A stretch of 54,260 bases of DNA, from contig DYKD01000014.1 of NCBI GenBank assembly GCA_020722765.1, positions 1-54,260 on the forward strand. The letters are read 5' to 3'. A program made the position numbers and the translations under genes. Source of the DNA: Brevinema andersonii. GTDB lineage: Bacteria; Spirochaetota; DYKD01. Every line of letters begins with the position of its first letter. Within the stretch, counting starts at the first letter, position 1. Under the pieces are notes generated by a model that was given only the letters and a program-made list of their open reading frames with translations, did no database searches and had not been told where the DNA came from. Positions 24,906-34,247 of this stretch are shown piece by piece.

Positions 24906-25499
24906 ATGATTGAAAACCTGATAGATTACCTCATTAGGCTGCTTTATGAAGTGCCTGCCATACTTTTAGCTATCGGTATACATGAGTATGCTCATGGACT
25001 CACAGCAAGGTCTTTGGGAGATGATACAGCATCCGAAATGGGACTGGTCAATATCAATCCCTTTCCTAAGATAGATCTTCTTGGTTTTCTCATGTTTATC
25101 TGGTTCAGGTTCGGTTGGACCAAAGCAGTGCCAATCGATTTTAGGAATATCCAAGGTCCCAACCAGAAACTCAAATCTGTTATGGTCCTATTGTCAGGAA
25201 TGGCAGGGAATCTGCTGTTAGCCCTATTCTTCATCCTTCTCCTGCAACTTAAAAAACCGCCCCCTGAGAGCTACCTGTTCAATTTTATCGGATATTCCAT
25301 TGTGATAAATTTTAATTTTGTTATTGTGAATCTCCTTCCTCTTCTCCCCATGGATGCGGGAAGGATTATAGCCCTGTTTCACCCTCGTTATGAAAGATAT
25401 GCTTTTGTCTGTGCCATGGCCATCATCTTTTTTGCTTTTACGAACTTTTCCATGGTCATCCAGTCTGTGACTCATTCTATTTTCAAATTATTCATCTGA
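24906..25499 (+). CDS. Site-2-protease-like M50 membrane metallopeptidase
   Basis: 197-residue integral membrane protein of the small M50B class. The zinc motif HExxH appears as 'HEYAH' (about 26-30) inside a membrane helix, and the third ligand lies in 'LLPLLPMDAGRII'. Four or more hydrophobic segments are visible. The substrate is unknown; such proteins are commonly encoded just upstream of trpS-scpA-scpB, exactly as here. First gene of a long operon. Confidence 0.88.
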   Translation: MIENLIDYLIRLLYEVPAILLAIGIHEYAHGLTARSLGDDTASEMGLVNINPFPKIDLLGFLMFIWFRFGWTKAVPIDFRNIQGPNQKLKSVMVLLSGMAGNLLLALFFILLLQLKKPPPESYLFNFIGYSIVINFNFVIVNLLPLLPMDAGRIIALFHPRYERYAFVCAMAIIFFAFTNFSMVIQSVTHSIFKLFI

Positions 25500-25509
25500 A
25501 GGATATGAC

Positions 25510-26502
25510 ATGGAAACCGTACTGAGTGGAATCAAATCTTCTGGTCACCTGCACCTTGGAAACCTTTTTGGCGCTGTCCTGAACTGGGTCAATATCCAGG
25601 ACAAGTACAAGTGCTACTATATGATAGCCGATCTTCATTCCCTCACTGGTTCTGTCAGTGAATGGAAAAACATTTCTGATTATAGAAACAATATCATCCT
25701 CAATCTTCTTACATTCGGTATCGATCCAAACAAATCCTCATTATTCATACAATCGTGCGTACCTGCACATGCCCAACTCCATCTCGTCCTCTCCATGATC
25801 ACCCCACTTGGCATGCTGGAACGGAATCCTACATACAAAGACCAGATTATCAACCTCAACAACAAAGATCTTGAAAACTACGGTTTCTTCGGATATCCTG
25901 TCCTACAGGCAGCTGACATCATCCTCTATAAAGCCAATAAAGTACCTGTAGGGGAAGACCAGCTCCCACATCTTGAATTTACACGTGAAATCGTTAGAAA
26001 ATTCAATTTTAATTTTGGCCCTGTTTTTCCTGAACCTGATCCCTTGCTTACACCTACAGCAAAAATTCCAGGTCTTGATGGCCGTAAGATGAGCAAAAGT
26101 TACAATAACGCCATTTATCTCGACGATGACTCTCCCACCATAACAAATAAAGTCAAGCAACTAATCACTGATCCTTCGAAAGCACGTCTTTCTGATCCAG
26201 GTCATCCTGATATCTGTAACTGTTATAAACTTTGGACTGCTTTTGCACCTAAGACAGAAATTGACCAACTCAAGAAAGACTGCGAAGCCGGTGGTCTGGG
26301 ATGTGTCCAATGCAAGAAAAACCTCTCTGAAAGAATTAACACTTTCATGGATCCCTATAGGGCAAAAAAATCCGAACTGCTTAAGCATCCTGATACTATC
26401 AATGACATAATTATTGAAGGAAATAAAAAAGCTACAGAAAAAGCCAACGAGACCCTGGACGAAGTATTCAAAGCAACGGGGTTATCCACCAATGGAATAT
26501 AA
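25510..26502 (+). CDS. trpS: Tryptophanyl-tRNA synthetase
   Basis: 330-residue class Ic synthetase. The HIGH-like motif is 'SSGHLHLGN' (about 10-18) and the KMSKS loop is 'GRKMSKSYNN' (about 191-200). 'YPVLQAADIILYKANKVPVGEDQ' is the usual tryptophan-pocket region. A CxxC pair ('CVQCKKNL') sits in the C-terminal helices, as in many bacterial TrpRS. Its last 11 nt overlap scpA. Confidence 0.96.
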   Translation: METVLSGIKSSGHLHLGNLFGAVLNWVNIQDKYKCYYMIADLHSLTGSVSEWKNISDYRNNIILNLLTFGIDPNKSSLFIQSCVPAHAQLHLVLSMITPLGMLERNPTYKDQIINLNNKDLENYGFFGYPVLQAADIILYKANKVPVGEDQLPHLEFTREIVRKFNFNFGPVFPEPDPLLTPTAKIPGLDGRKMSKSYNNAIYLDDDSPTITNKVKQLITDPSKARLSDPGHPDICNCYKLWTAFAPKTEIDQLKKDCEAGGLGCVQCKKNLSERINTFMDPYRAKKSELLKHPDTINDIIIEGNKKATEKANETLDEVFKATGLSTNGI

Positions 26503-27280
26503 CGTAAAGCTTGACCAAATATATGAAGGTCCCGCAAACATACTATACGAGCATATCCAAAAAATTGAAGGTTGCCAAGGGAACGCGGAGAATGGGTACA
26601 GTGTTCCTATTGCTGTCATCTATGAACTGATCAAGGCGCAAAAACTGGATATTTATGATATCCCTATAAGCCGAATCACTGAACAGTATCTTGAATATCT
26701 CAAATATCTAAATGGACTTGACATCGAAATCAGTGCAGAATTCATCCTCATGGCTGCCACACTGATGCATATCAAATCCAGGATGCTTCTACCGTTGGAT
26801 GAGACAAGCGATGATAAGAACAGGCAAGATCCACGCAAGGAACTGATTGAAAAACTCCTGGAATACCAGAAATTCAAGGAAGCGGCCCAATGCCTTGAGC
26901 AATGTGAAATAACCCAAGGCGACATCATCTTCAGGGAAAAACAGCAGCTCCTGTTCGATTATAAGGACGAAGAAAACTGGATCGATATTTCCATCTATGA
27001 CCTGATTAATGCGATTGCAAACATATCCGATGCCGTCCAGCAGCCGGAATTCTCACAGCTCATCCCTGAATCACTGACTGTAGAACTGAAAAAAGAGGAA
27101 ATCAGCAAGAAGCTGGAAGATTTTGACAGGTTCTACTTCGCAGATGTCTTTTCAGACAACGTAACCAAATTTGAGATTGTAGTCACTTTCCTTGCCATAC
27201 TTGAAATGGTCAAACTTGGACTCGTACGTATCCAGCAACATAAGTTATTCGGCGATATAAGAATCATAAAGAGAGTATAA
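26492..27280 (+). CDS. scpA: Segregation and condensation protein ScpA
   Basis: 262-residue kleisin of the SMC-ScpAB condensin. The segment 'GYSVPIAVIYELIKAQKLDI' with 'ISRITEQYLEYL' is the SMC-neck-binding N-domain, and 'AATLMHIKSRMLLP' is highly conserved. The C-terminal winged helix ends 'KLGLVRIQQHKLFGDIRI'. ATG 26492 is preferred because the family starts here; earlier in-frame codons lie inside trpS. It is followed by scpB without any gap. Confidence 0.94.
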   Translation: MEYNVKLDQIYEGPANILYEHIQKIEGCQGNAENGYSVPIAVIYELIKAQKLDIYDIPISRITEQYLEYLKYLNGLDIEISAEFILMAATLMHIKSRMLLPLDETSDDKNRQDPRKELIEKLLEYQKFKEAAQCLEQCEITQGDIIFREKQQLLFDYKDEENWIDISIYDLINAIANISDAVQQPEFSQLIPESLTVELKKEEISKKLEDFDRFYFADVFSDNVTKFEIVVTFLAILEMVKLGLVRIQQHKLFGDIRIIKRV

Positions 27281-27904
27281 ATGAAAGACAACGAAGAAGA
27301 AAAAAAAGAGCCCCCACAGGAAACGGAAAGCCAGACAACGCAGCAAGCACAGAAACAACCAGCCATCGACCTGTCCGGAGTAGATAAGAAAGCATTGCTA
27401 GAAGCCATGCTTCTCATTGAGGATAAACCTCTTCCCCCTGACAAGATTGCTGCATCTCTCCAGTTGGGAAGCGTCCGTGATGTTAGAACTCTCGTTGAAT
27501 CCCTGCGGAAGGACTATCTTGAACGGTCTTCTGGACTCCAGATCAATGAAATCGCAGGCGGATACCAGATTTCTACACGTGCAGATTTAGGAAAAATCCT
27601 CCACTTCTTCTACATGCAAAAGAATAAGCCTAAATTCTCAAAATCAGCCATTGAAACGCTGGCCATCATTGCTTACAAACAACCTATCACACGCCTTGAA
27701 ATAGAAGAAATACGAGGAGCAGGCATAGGAAACAGCTTGAAAATCCTTCTGGAAAGGAAACTGATCCGCATTGATGGACGTAAGGAAGTCGTTGGACATC
27801 CCCTTCTCTATTCCACAACAAGGGATTTTCTCATCTATTTCGGTTTAAAAAGTCTCGATGCCCTTCCTACAATCAAAGAAATCAGGGAAATGGAGATCCA
27901 GTAA
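27281..27904 (+). CDS. scpB: Segregation and condensation protein ScpB
   Basis: 207-residue accessory subunit of the SMC condensin, with two winged-helix domains. A disordered, Glu/Gln-rich N-terminal tail (1-35) precedes 'KALLEAMLLIEDKPL', then 'GGYQISTRADLG' and the family signature 'SAIETLAIIAYKQPITRLEI', and later 'EIRGAGIGNSLKILLERKLI'. The ATG follows the scpA stop directly, and its own stop overlaps the HDOD gene by one base. Confidence 0.95.
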   Translation: MKDNEEEKKEPPQETESQTTQQAQKQPAIDLSGVDKKALLEAMLLIEDKPLPPDKIAASLQLGSVRDVRTLVESLRKDYLERSSGLQINEIAGGYQISTRADLGKILHFFYMQKNKPKFSKSAIETLAIIAYKQPITRLEIEEIRGAGIGNSLKILLERKLIRIDGRKEVVGHPLLYSTTRDFLIYFGLKSLDALPTIKEIREMEIQ

Positions 27905-28746
27905 TGACGTTTGATATGAACATAATCTTGGATGAAAGCAAACACCTTTCTGCTTTCCCCAGTGTTGTCACTGAAATCATGGGCATGCTGGAAAATTCCA
28001 ACACCACCCCCGCACAGCTTCAGGATATCATTTCCAAAGATCCTCTCATTTCTGCAAAAACATTGAAGCTTGCCAATTCTGCCTATTATGGCTACTCCCG
28101 CTCTATTGGAACCATTTCTGAGGCTGTTGTCATCCTTGGTATAGACACATTGCGCAGTCTCATCATTGCACTTTCCGCCTACCAGATCCTTAACAAGACA
28201 ATCGCTGGTTATAAATATGAAATGGAAGATTTCTGGAAACATTCCCTTTCCACAGCCATGCTCACGAAAAAAATAGCAACCCTCAAAAAACAGAACAACC
28301 TGGAATCTTATTTCATCGCAGGGCTTCTTCATGATACAGGAAAGATCCTTCTTGACAAATTCCGGCTCACTTATCTTGAACGTATTGAAAATTTCATAGC
28401 AAAAAACAAAGTCCCAGATTATATGGCAGAAAAAGCCATTATCGGATGGGATCATGCAGAGGTAGGGAGCCAGCTTGCCATGAAATGGAAATTTCCCCAG
28501 TTCCTTATTGATGTCATCCAGCACCACCATTCCCCCCTTAAAATCAACAATAAAAACATCTCTCTTGTCAGGATTGTCCATTTCGCTGACCATTTGGCAT
28601 ACCAACTATTTCCAAAAGGGGAAGAGCCTGTCGTTAACAAGCTCATTGAAAAAGAGATAGCTCTCTCTTCTTCTGAAAAAAACAGCATCATGGAAGAATC
28701 CCGAAAAGAAATCAACAACTTCATGAAAGAACTCATTAACAACTGA
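27904..28746 (+). CDS. HDOD-domain signalling protein
   Basis: 280 residues, almost entirely an HDOD domain: 'LSAFPSVVTEIMGMLENS' at the start, 'ILGIDTLRSLIIALSAY' and an HD-like 'GLLHDTGKILLDKF' (about 139-152). HDOD proteins are HD-superfamily relatives without proven hydrolase activity and usually act in regulation, often linked to c-di-GMP or motility. There is no second effector domain here. It sits between scpB and pheA in one operon, which gives no specific hint of its partner. Confidence 0.88.
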   Translation: MTFDMNIILDESKHLSAFPSVVTEIMGMLENSNTTPAQLQDIISKDPLISAKTLKLANSAYYGYSRSIGTISEAVVILGIDTLRSLIIALSAYQILNKTIAGYKYEMEDFWKHSLSTAMLTKKIATLKKQNNLESYFIAGLLHDTGKILLDKFRLTYLERIENFIAKNKVPDYMAEKAIIGWDHAEVGSQLAMKWKFPQFLIDVIQHHHSPLKINNKNISLVRIVHFADHLAYQLFPKGEEPVVNKLIEKEIALSSSEKNSIMEESRKEINNFMKELINN

Positions 28747-28766
28747 AAACCGTATCAGGAGCATTC

Positions 28767-29846
28767 ATGGATATCCACAAATTAAGAAAAGAGATAAATG
28801 ATATTGACAAACAGATTGTCGCTCTCCTCGAACGTCGCGTCTCTGTTGTCATGCGCATCGGACATGAGAAGAAAAGGACTGGCAAGAATGTCTTTTATCC
28901 TGCACGTGAAAAACAGATCCTGGATCATGCCTTTTCACTTCGAAAAAATTTCCCTGAACAGGCGCTGGAAAGGATCTTCAACCAGATTTTCCAGGTCTCC
29001 CGCGGTCTGGAAGAGGAACTCAAAGTCGCTTTTTTTGGCATTGAAGGGACTTACACACATCTGGCCGCACTACAGGTTTTCGGCGAAGACATCCAATACA
29101 TACCGCTAAAGACCATTTCTGAACTTTTTGATGCTGTACTTACAGGAACTGTCCATTATAGCGTAGTCCCTTTTGAAAACACGACAGAAGGGATTGTCAC
29201 ACATACCATCGATATGTTCAACCAGTATGATGTCAAGATCATCTCCGAATTCACTATGCGCATAACACATTCCCTGCTTTCAAAAGAGAAATCCCTCTCC
29301 GCAATAAGAAAAATATATTCTCACAGACAGCCTATTGCACAATGCAGAAAATGGCTTGAATTCAACCTTCCCCATGCGGAAATCATCGAGACAGAAAGTA
29401 CTGCTGAAGCCGCCCGTATCGCCACAAAAACCAAAGAGTCAGCTGCCATTGCCAGTGAAGCTGCCGCTTCCCTTTACAAATTGACCATACTGAAAAACTC
29501 CATACAGGACTTACAGGATAACTTCACTCGTTTCCTTGTCATAGGGAAGGAAAATGACAATGAGATTACGCATAAGGATAAGACATCCATCCTTTTCACA
29601 GTCAAAGACGAACCTGGGGCCCTCTATTCAATTCTTTCCTACTTTGTAAGTTCAAAAATCAACCTCAGCAAAATCGAATCTAGACCTTTCAGGGGCAGAC
29701 CGTGGGAATATTTCTTTTTCGTAGATATTGCTGGACATCAAGGTGAAGAAAAAATCAGAAAAGTCCTGGAAAAAATCCGCACAAAAACCATTGATCTCAA
29801 GATCCTCGGCTCTTATCCGGACAATAGCAGGAGAAAAAAACCGTGA
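28767..29846 (+). CDS. pheA: Bifunctional chorismate mutase / prephenate dehydratase
   Basis: 359-residue P-protein making phenylpyruvate for phenylalanine. Residues 1-85 are an AroQ chorismate mutase ('LRKEINDIDKQIVALLERR'). The prephenate dehydratase domain (about 90-270) starts 'VAFFGIEGTYTHLAA' and holds 'VVPFENTTEGIV' and the catalytic 'TRF' in 'NFTRFLVIG'. A C-terminal ACT domain contains 'SKIESRPFRGRPWEYFFFVD' with the ESRP motif that binds phenylalanine, so feedback inhibition is expected. AGGAG precedes ATG. It overlaps hisC by 4 nt (GTGA). Confidence 0.95.
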   Translation: MDIHKLRKEINDIDKQIVALLERRVSVVMRIGHEKKRTGKNVFYPAREKQILDHAFSLRKNFPEQALERIFNQIFQVSRGLEEELKVAFFGIEGTYTHLAALQVFGEDIQYIPLKTISELFDAVLTGTVHYSVVPFENTTEGIVTHTIDMFNQYDVKIISEFTMRITHSLLSKEKSLSAIRKIYSHRQPIAQCRKWLEFNLPHAEIIETESTAEAARIATKTKESAAIASEAAASLYKLTILKNSIQDLQDNFTRFLVIGKENDNEITHKDKTSILFTVKDEPGALYSILSYFVSSKINLSKIESRPFRGRPWEYFFFVDIAGHQGEEKIRKVLEKIRTKTIDLKILGSYPDNSRRKKP

Positions 29847-30901
29847 ACAGGCCATATTCAGCGGGATTAAGTATTGATGAGATAAAACAAAAATATGGAC
29901 TCAAGAAAGTCATAAAACTTGCTTCAAACGAGAATAACTTCGGCATCCCCCTGTCTCTCCAGCTTTTCCTTTCACGGGAAATCCCCCAGCTCTATAGATA
30001 TCCTGATAATCATTATCCTAAATTAAAAAAATCATTATCCAGACACTTCGGCCTCGAAGAATCCAATATCCTGCTTGGAAACGGTTCTGATGAGATTCTG
30101 TTCAATCTTATCACATACTTTGTTCCTAAAAACCGTGAAATCCTCATCCCGAAACCATCTTTCCAGATGTACAGCATTGTTCCGAAAAATAACGACAAGC
30201 AATATGTGGAAGTCCCCCTCCTTGATTATGAGTATGACCTCTCTGCCTTTATTAAAAAAATTCGAAAAACAACTTCCATGATCATTCTATGCAATCCGAA
30301 TAATCCTACAGGGACTTATATCACTGAACGCCAACTTGCAGACTTCCTCTCCACAATACCTTCCAGAATACTTGTTATTGTGGATGAGGCTTATCACCAA
30401 TTTGCTGACACCTCCGATTTCCCGGACTCAATCGCACTTATGAAAAAATATCCTAATTTGATCATCTTGAGAACCTTCTCAAAATTCTTCAGCCTTGCCG
30501 GGTTAAGGCTTGGCTTTGGTTTTGCACATAAGAACATCATTGACAAATACGCTCATTTCAAGATCCCCTTCTCCATCAACAGGTTGTCAGAAAATATCGG
30601 ATCTCTTGTCTTTTCAAAATATGACGAATTCAGGAAAAACGCTGAAAAAATCATTCGTGAGAAAGCATACTTCTACAAGGAATTCGACAGGCTGAATGTA
30701 TCATATAAGAAAACCCAGGGCAATTTCATTTTTCTATACAATCTGAAAGATAGTAAGAAGATTTTTGAAAAACTGCTGGAAAAAGGCATCATCATCAGAG
30801 AACTTGAAGGATTCGGATTAAAAGGATGTCTCAGGATAACCATCGGCAAGCCTGATGAGAACAGGGCTTTTATCAAAATATTCAGGAAAATCCATGTTTA
30901 A
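29843..30901 (+). CDS. hisC: HisC-like aminotransferase, probably aromatic amino-acid transaminase
   Basis: 352-residue PLP enzyme of the histidinol-phosphate aminotransferase family: 'KLASNENNFGIP' near the N-terminus, 'NPNNPTGTY', 'VDEAYHQF' and the PLP lysine in 'TFSKFFSLAGLRLGF' (about residue 213). GTG start with AGGAG 8 nt upstream, inside the end of pheA. No other his gene is nearby. Placement between pheA and aroA suggests that it transaminates phenylpyruvate and perhaps hydroxyphenylpyruvate, possibly with histidinol phosphate as well. This dual role is known for HisC in several bacteria; for this protein it is inference. Confidence 0.9.
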   Translation: MNRPYSAGLSIDEIKQKYGLKKVIKLASNENNFGIPLSLQLFLSREIPQLYRYPDNHYPKLKKSLSRHFGLEESNILLGNGSDEILFNLITYFVPKNREILIPKPSFQMYSIVPKNNDKQYVEVPLLDYEYDLSAFIKKIRKTTSMIILCNPNNPTGTYITERQLADFLSTIPSRILVIVDEAYHQFADTSDFPDSIALMKKYPNLIILRTFSKFFSLAGLRLGFGFAHKNIIDKYAHFKIPFSINRLSENIGSLVFSKYDEFRKNAEKIIREKAYFYKEFDRLNVSYKKTQGNFIFLYNLKDSKKIFEKLLEKGIIIRELEGFGLKGCLRITIGKPDENRAFIKIFRKIHV

Positions 30902-32183
30902 AGTCCCTAGGATTCACTCCTTCTCTACAACATTAAAAGTCCAAGCAGATAAATCAATTTCCCATAGGAGTGTCATCTTCTCATCCTTAGCTAAAGGGAT
31001 TTCAAGAATAAAAAATATCCTCCGTGCTGAAGATGTCATGAATACTGTCCAAATCTTCAGGAATTTAGGAATTGATATTAAAGATGAAAAAGGGATTCTC
31101 ACAGTCAAAGGGAAAGGACTAAAAGGTCTCTCTGAACCACAGCAAGTATTGAATACTGGTAATTCTGGAACTGGAATAAGACTTATCACAGGAGTCCTGT
31201 CTGGTCAGCCTTTTACATCCTTTATCACAGGGGATGATTCAATCGTACAAAGACCAATGGAACGTGTCATTACGCCTCTCTCTCTCATGGGAGCGGACAT
31301 CACAGGGAAAGGAGCCAACACTAAAGCCCCCCTCTGTATACGTTCTTCCAAAACCCTTAAGGGGATTCGTTATGACATGCCTGTAGCAAGCGCTCAGGTC
31401 AAATCTGCCATACTTTTAGCAGGCCTTTTTGCAAAAGGGAAAACCGTCATTACCGAAACAATCCCTACGCGTGACCATACTGAAAGGATGATGAAAGCTT
31501 TTGGGATCCATCTTTCCAGCACAGACAAGAAAATCATACTCGACCAAAAGGGGAAAGACTTCCAACCACACGATATTACAGTCCCTGCAGACATCTCATC
31601 TGCGAATTTTTTCATCATACTGGCACTTCTTTTCAAGTCAAGCAAAATCATCCTAAAAGATGTTGGTCTAAATCCCTCCCGAACTGGAATACTGACCTTA
31701 CTCCAGCAATGTCATGCCAATATTAAGATAAAAAACAAACGGGTTTTAGACCAAGAGGAACGTGGTGATATTGTCTGCGAATATTCCCCCCATATCAAAC
31801 CACTGAAAATCAGTAAAGCAATTTCTGCCAATGTAATTGATGAAATCCCCATCCTTTCCATACTCGCCTCACAGATTGAAGGGAATTCCAAATTCAGGAA
31901 TCTTGAAGAGCTCCGCCACAAGGAATCCGATCGTATCAATGCTATTGTAACAAATCTACGTGCCATGGGTGCAAAAATCCAGGAATTCAAGGATGGCTTT
32001 ATGATTAAAGGGAAAGCCTCACTCAAAGGCACAACAATCAAAAGTTTCAATGATCACAGGATTGTGATGTCTTTTGCGATAGCAGCCCAGTTCGCACAAG
32101 GAACTACTTATATTGACAAGATTGAAAGTGTAAATACATCCTTTCCTTCTTTCTTCAGACTTTTGGAGAACCTGAATGGCTAA
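30894..32183 (+). CDS. aroA: 3-phosphoshikimate 1-carboxyvinyltransferase (EPSP synthase)
   Basis: 429 residues, full length. It joins shikimate-3-phosphate and PEP in the sixth shikimate-pathway step. 'VQADKSISHRSVIFSSLAKG' is the S3P/PEP-binding start, and 'LNTGNSGTGIRLITGVL' matches the GNxGTxxR motif with Gly and Arg in place. The C-terminal 'SFNDHRIVMSFAIAA' is present. ATG 30894 has AGGA 6 nt upstream and overlaps hisC by 8 nt. It overlaps cmk by 8 nt as well, so hisC-aroA-cmk form one translational chain. Confidence 0.96.
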   Translation: MFKVPRIHSFSTTLKVQADKSISHRSVIFSSLAKGISRIKNILRAEDVMNTVQIFRNLGIDIKDEKGILTVKGKGLKGLSEPQQVLNTGNSGTGIRLITGVLSGQPFTSFITGDDSIVQRPMERVITPLSLMGADITGKGANTKAPLCIRSSKTLKGIRYDMPVASAQVKSAILLAGLFAKGKTVITETIPTRDHTERMMKAFGIHLSSTDKKIILDQKGKDFQPHDITVPADISSANFFIILALLFKSSKIILKDVGLNPSRTGILTLLQQCHANIKIKNKRVLDQEERGDIVCEYSPHIKPLKISKAISANVIDEIPILSILASQIEGNSKFRNLEELRHKESDRINAIVTNLRAMGAKIQEFKDGFMIKGKASLKGTTIKSFNDHRIVMSFAIAAQFAQGTTYIDKIESVNTSFPSFFRLLENLNG

Positions 32184-32829
32184 AAGAATTGTCATAGCCA
32201 TTGATGGACCTGCAGGCGCAGGGAAAAGTTCTGTAGCTAAAGATGTCGCAAAAAGGCTCAGAATCACATATCTTGACACTGGGAAGATGTACAGAGCTCT
32301 CACACGTCATTTTTTATTGAATAATATTGACATAAATGACAGTCTTGCGCTCGAAAAGGAACTTGACAAGATTTCGTTAGAAATGAAAGGCGATTCTGTC
32401 CTAGTCAATGGAATGGATGTGACAGCTCACCTCAGAACCCAGGAAATCAACTCTAACGTCTCTGCTGTAGCATCAAAGAAAGAAGTTAGAAAAAAATGTG
32501 TAGCTGAACAGCGTAGGATTGCAGCAAATAACAGTATCGTCATGGATGGAAGGGATATCGGGAGTGTCGTTCTTCCTGATGCTACCCTAAAAATCTACCT
32601 GGATGCCTCTATCGAGGAAAGAGCCCGCAGACGGCTAAAAGAAGACGGCATTCCTGAATCAAAACTGACCGAACTTATGAAAAAAATTGGTGATCGTGAT
32701 GAACAGGACCTCACTAGGAAGGAAAGCCCTCTTATCAAAGTGCCAGATGCGGTTGTTATCGATTCCACGGCTCTTCAACGCCAGCAGGTTGTCGAGCATA
32801 TTTGCAAACTTGTTCAAAGCCATATATAA
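32176..32829 (+). CDS. cmk: Cytidylate kinase
   Basis: 217-residue CMP/dCMP kinase. P-loop 'IDGPAGAGKSSVAKDVA', then 'YLDTGKMYRALT', 'MDGRDIGSVVLPDA' and 'RARRRLKEDG', all standard for bacterial Cmk. The aroA-cmk order is common. In many genomes rpsA or ispH follows; here ackA follows 17 nt later. Confidence 0.96.
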   Translation: MAKRIVIAIDGPAGAGKSSVAKDVAKRLRITYLDTGKMYRALTRHFLLNNIDINDSLALEKELDKISLEMKGDSVLVNGMDVTAHLRTQEINSNVSAVASKKEVRKKCVAEQRRIAANNSIVMDGRDIGSVVLPDATLKIYLDASIEERARRRLKEDGIPESKLTELMKKIGDRDEQDLTRKESPLIKVPDAVVIDSTALQRQQVVEHICKLVQSHI

Positions 32830-32846
32830 TATATGAGGAGTTTTTC

Positions 32847-34175
32847 ATGAAAAAAGATAAAATCATTCTTACAATCAACTGTGGCAGTTCCTCACTCAAA
32901 TACCTTCTCTTTAACTGGGATCAGAAAGTCTGTGTTGCTTCAGGCATGCTTGAACGCATCGGACTAAGCAATTCCATAATCAAACAGAACAATCCTGGAC
33001 ATGAACCCATCTCCCGTGTTGTAGAGTGTCCTGAGCATAATACCGCAATCAAACTTGTCATGCAAATGCTTACCCAAGGAGATTCAAAAGTAATTGACAA
33101 TGTAAAGGACATTTCAGCTGTTGGGCACAGGGTCGTACATGGAGGCGAAAAATTTACAAAATCCGTAGAAATTGATGGTCTTAACGGTGATGTCCTAAAT
33201 ACTTTGAAGGAAATCTCCCCGCTAGCCCCCCTGCACAATCCTGCAAACATCATCGGTATTGAAGCTTCCATCCCCATCCTTCCAGATATCCCCCACATTG
33301 CTGTTATAGATACGGCGTTCCACCAGACAATGCCCAAAAGCAACTACCTTTATGCTGTCCCATATTATTGGTACACCAAGTATGGTGTTCGAAAATATGG
33401 GTTCCATGGCACATCACATCTCTATGTAACAAAAAGAGCTGCTGTCATGCTCCACAAGGACTGTTTCAATGTCAACCTGATTACTTGTCATATTGGCAAT
33501 GGGGTCTCCTTCACAGCAATAAAAAATGGTCTCTCCTATGACCACAGCATGGGCTTTACCCCTTTGGAAGGTCTCATTATGGGGACCCGGTCTGGAGATC
33601 TTGATCCAGCCATTATCCCTTTCATCTGCAACAAGGAACATATTACAAGCAAGAAAGTTGAACAGATACTGAACAGGGAAAGCGGACTTAAAGGAATTTC
33701 CGGGAAATACAGTGACAGACGGGACCTTAAAGAAGCCGCTGATGCTGGGGATGAAAGAGCCCAACTTGCCATAGACATGGAAGCTTATAGGATCAAGAAA
33801 TATATAGGATCCTACCTGGCTGTCCTTGGGAAAACCGATGCCATAGTATTTACAGCAGGTGCAGGTGAAATGGCCCCTTTCCTAAGGGAAAAAGCCTTGA
33901 CTGGACTTGAAAATCTGGGTATCAAACTTGATTTGGACAAGAACCAAGAAGCAACCACTCATAACCACGAGTTTGACATTTCCACACAAGATTCCAAAGT
34001 CAAGATCCTGGTCATTCCTACAGATGAAGAACTCGTGTTTGTCGAAGATGTTGTTGCTATTATGGAAAATAAGTATGATACGCATACAAAGTTTAAGTAC
34101 TCTTTCCAAGATGAAAACTATACAAACAAGGAAAGAGATGACCTTTACCATAAAAAAACAACTAAAAAAATTTAA
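32847..34175 (+). CDS. ackA: Acetate kinase with C-terminal extension
   Basis: 442 residues versus about 400 usual. The ASKHA-fold motifs are present: 'TINCGSSSLKYLLF' at the N-terminus, 'GHRVVHGGEKFT', 'CHIGNGVSF' (normally 'HLGNGAS'), 'GLIMGTRSGDLDPA' and 'FTAGAGEMAPFLRE'. The normal end 'LVIPTDEELVF' is followed by about 40 extra residues rich in Lys, Thr and aromatic residues. It converts acetyl phosphate and ADP to acetate and ATP. No pta is adjacent. Start at ATG 32847 with TGAGGAG upstream. It closes the operon that began at 24906. Confidence 0.94.
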   Translation: MKKDKIILTINCGSSSLKYLLFNWDQKVCVASGMLERIGLSNSIIKQNNPGHEPISRVVECPEHNTAIKLVMQMLTQGDSKVIDNVKDISAVGHRVVHGGEKFTKSVEIDGLNGDVLNTLKEISPLAPLHNPANIIGIEASIPILPDIPHIAVIDTAFHQTMPKSNYLYAVPYYWYTKYGVRKYGFHGTSHLYVTKRAAVMLHKDCFNVNLITCHIGNGVSFTAIKNGLSYDHSMGFTPLEGLIMGTRSGDLDPAIIPFICNKEHITSKKVEQILNRESGLKGISGKYSDRRDLKEAADAGDERAQLAIDMEAYRIKKYIGSYLAVLGKTDAIVFTAGAGEMAPFLREKALTGLENLGIKLDLDKNQEATTHNHEFDISTQDSKVKILVIPTDEELVFVEDVVAIMENKYDTHTKFKYSFQDENYTNKERDDLYHKKTTKKI

Positions 34176-34181
34176 AAAATA

Positions 34182-34210
34182 TTGACAAAAGACACTTAAA
34201 TACATATTTT
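34182..34210 (+). promoter_or_regulatory. Promoter of the flaA-like pair
   Basis: TTGACA (34182-34187), 17-nt spacer, TATTTT (34205-34210). This looks like a vegetative sigma-70 promoter; I see no sigma-28 motif. The ATG at 34248 has GAGGAG 6 nt upstream. Confidence 0.7.
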
Positions 34211-34247
34211 AGCGTATATTAATCAGTTCAAAAGAGAGGAGTTTCCC

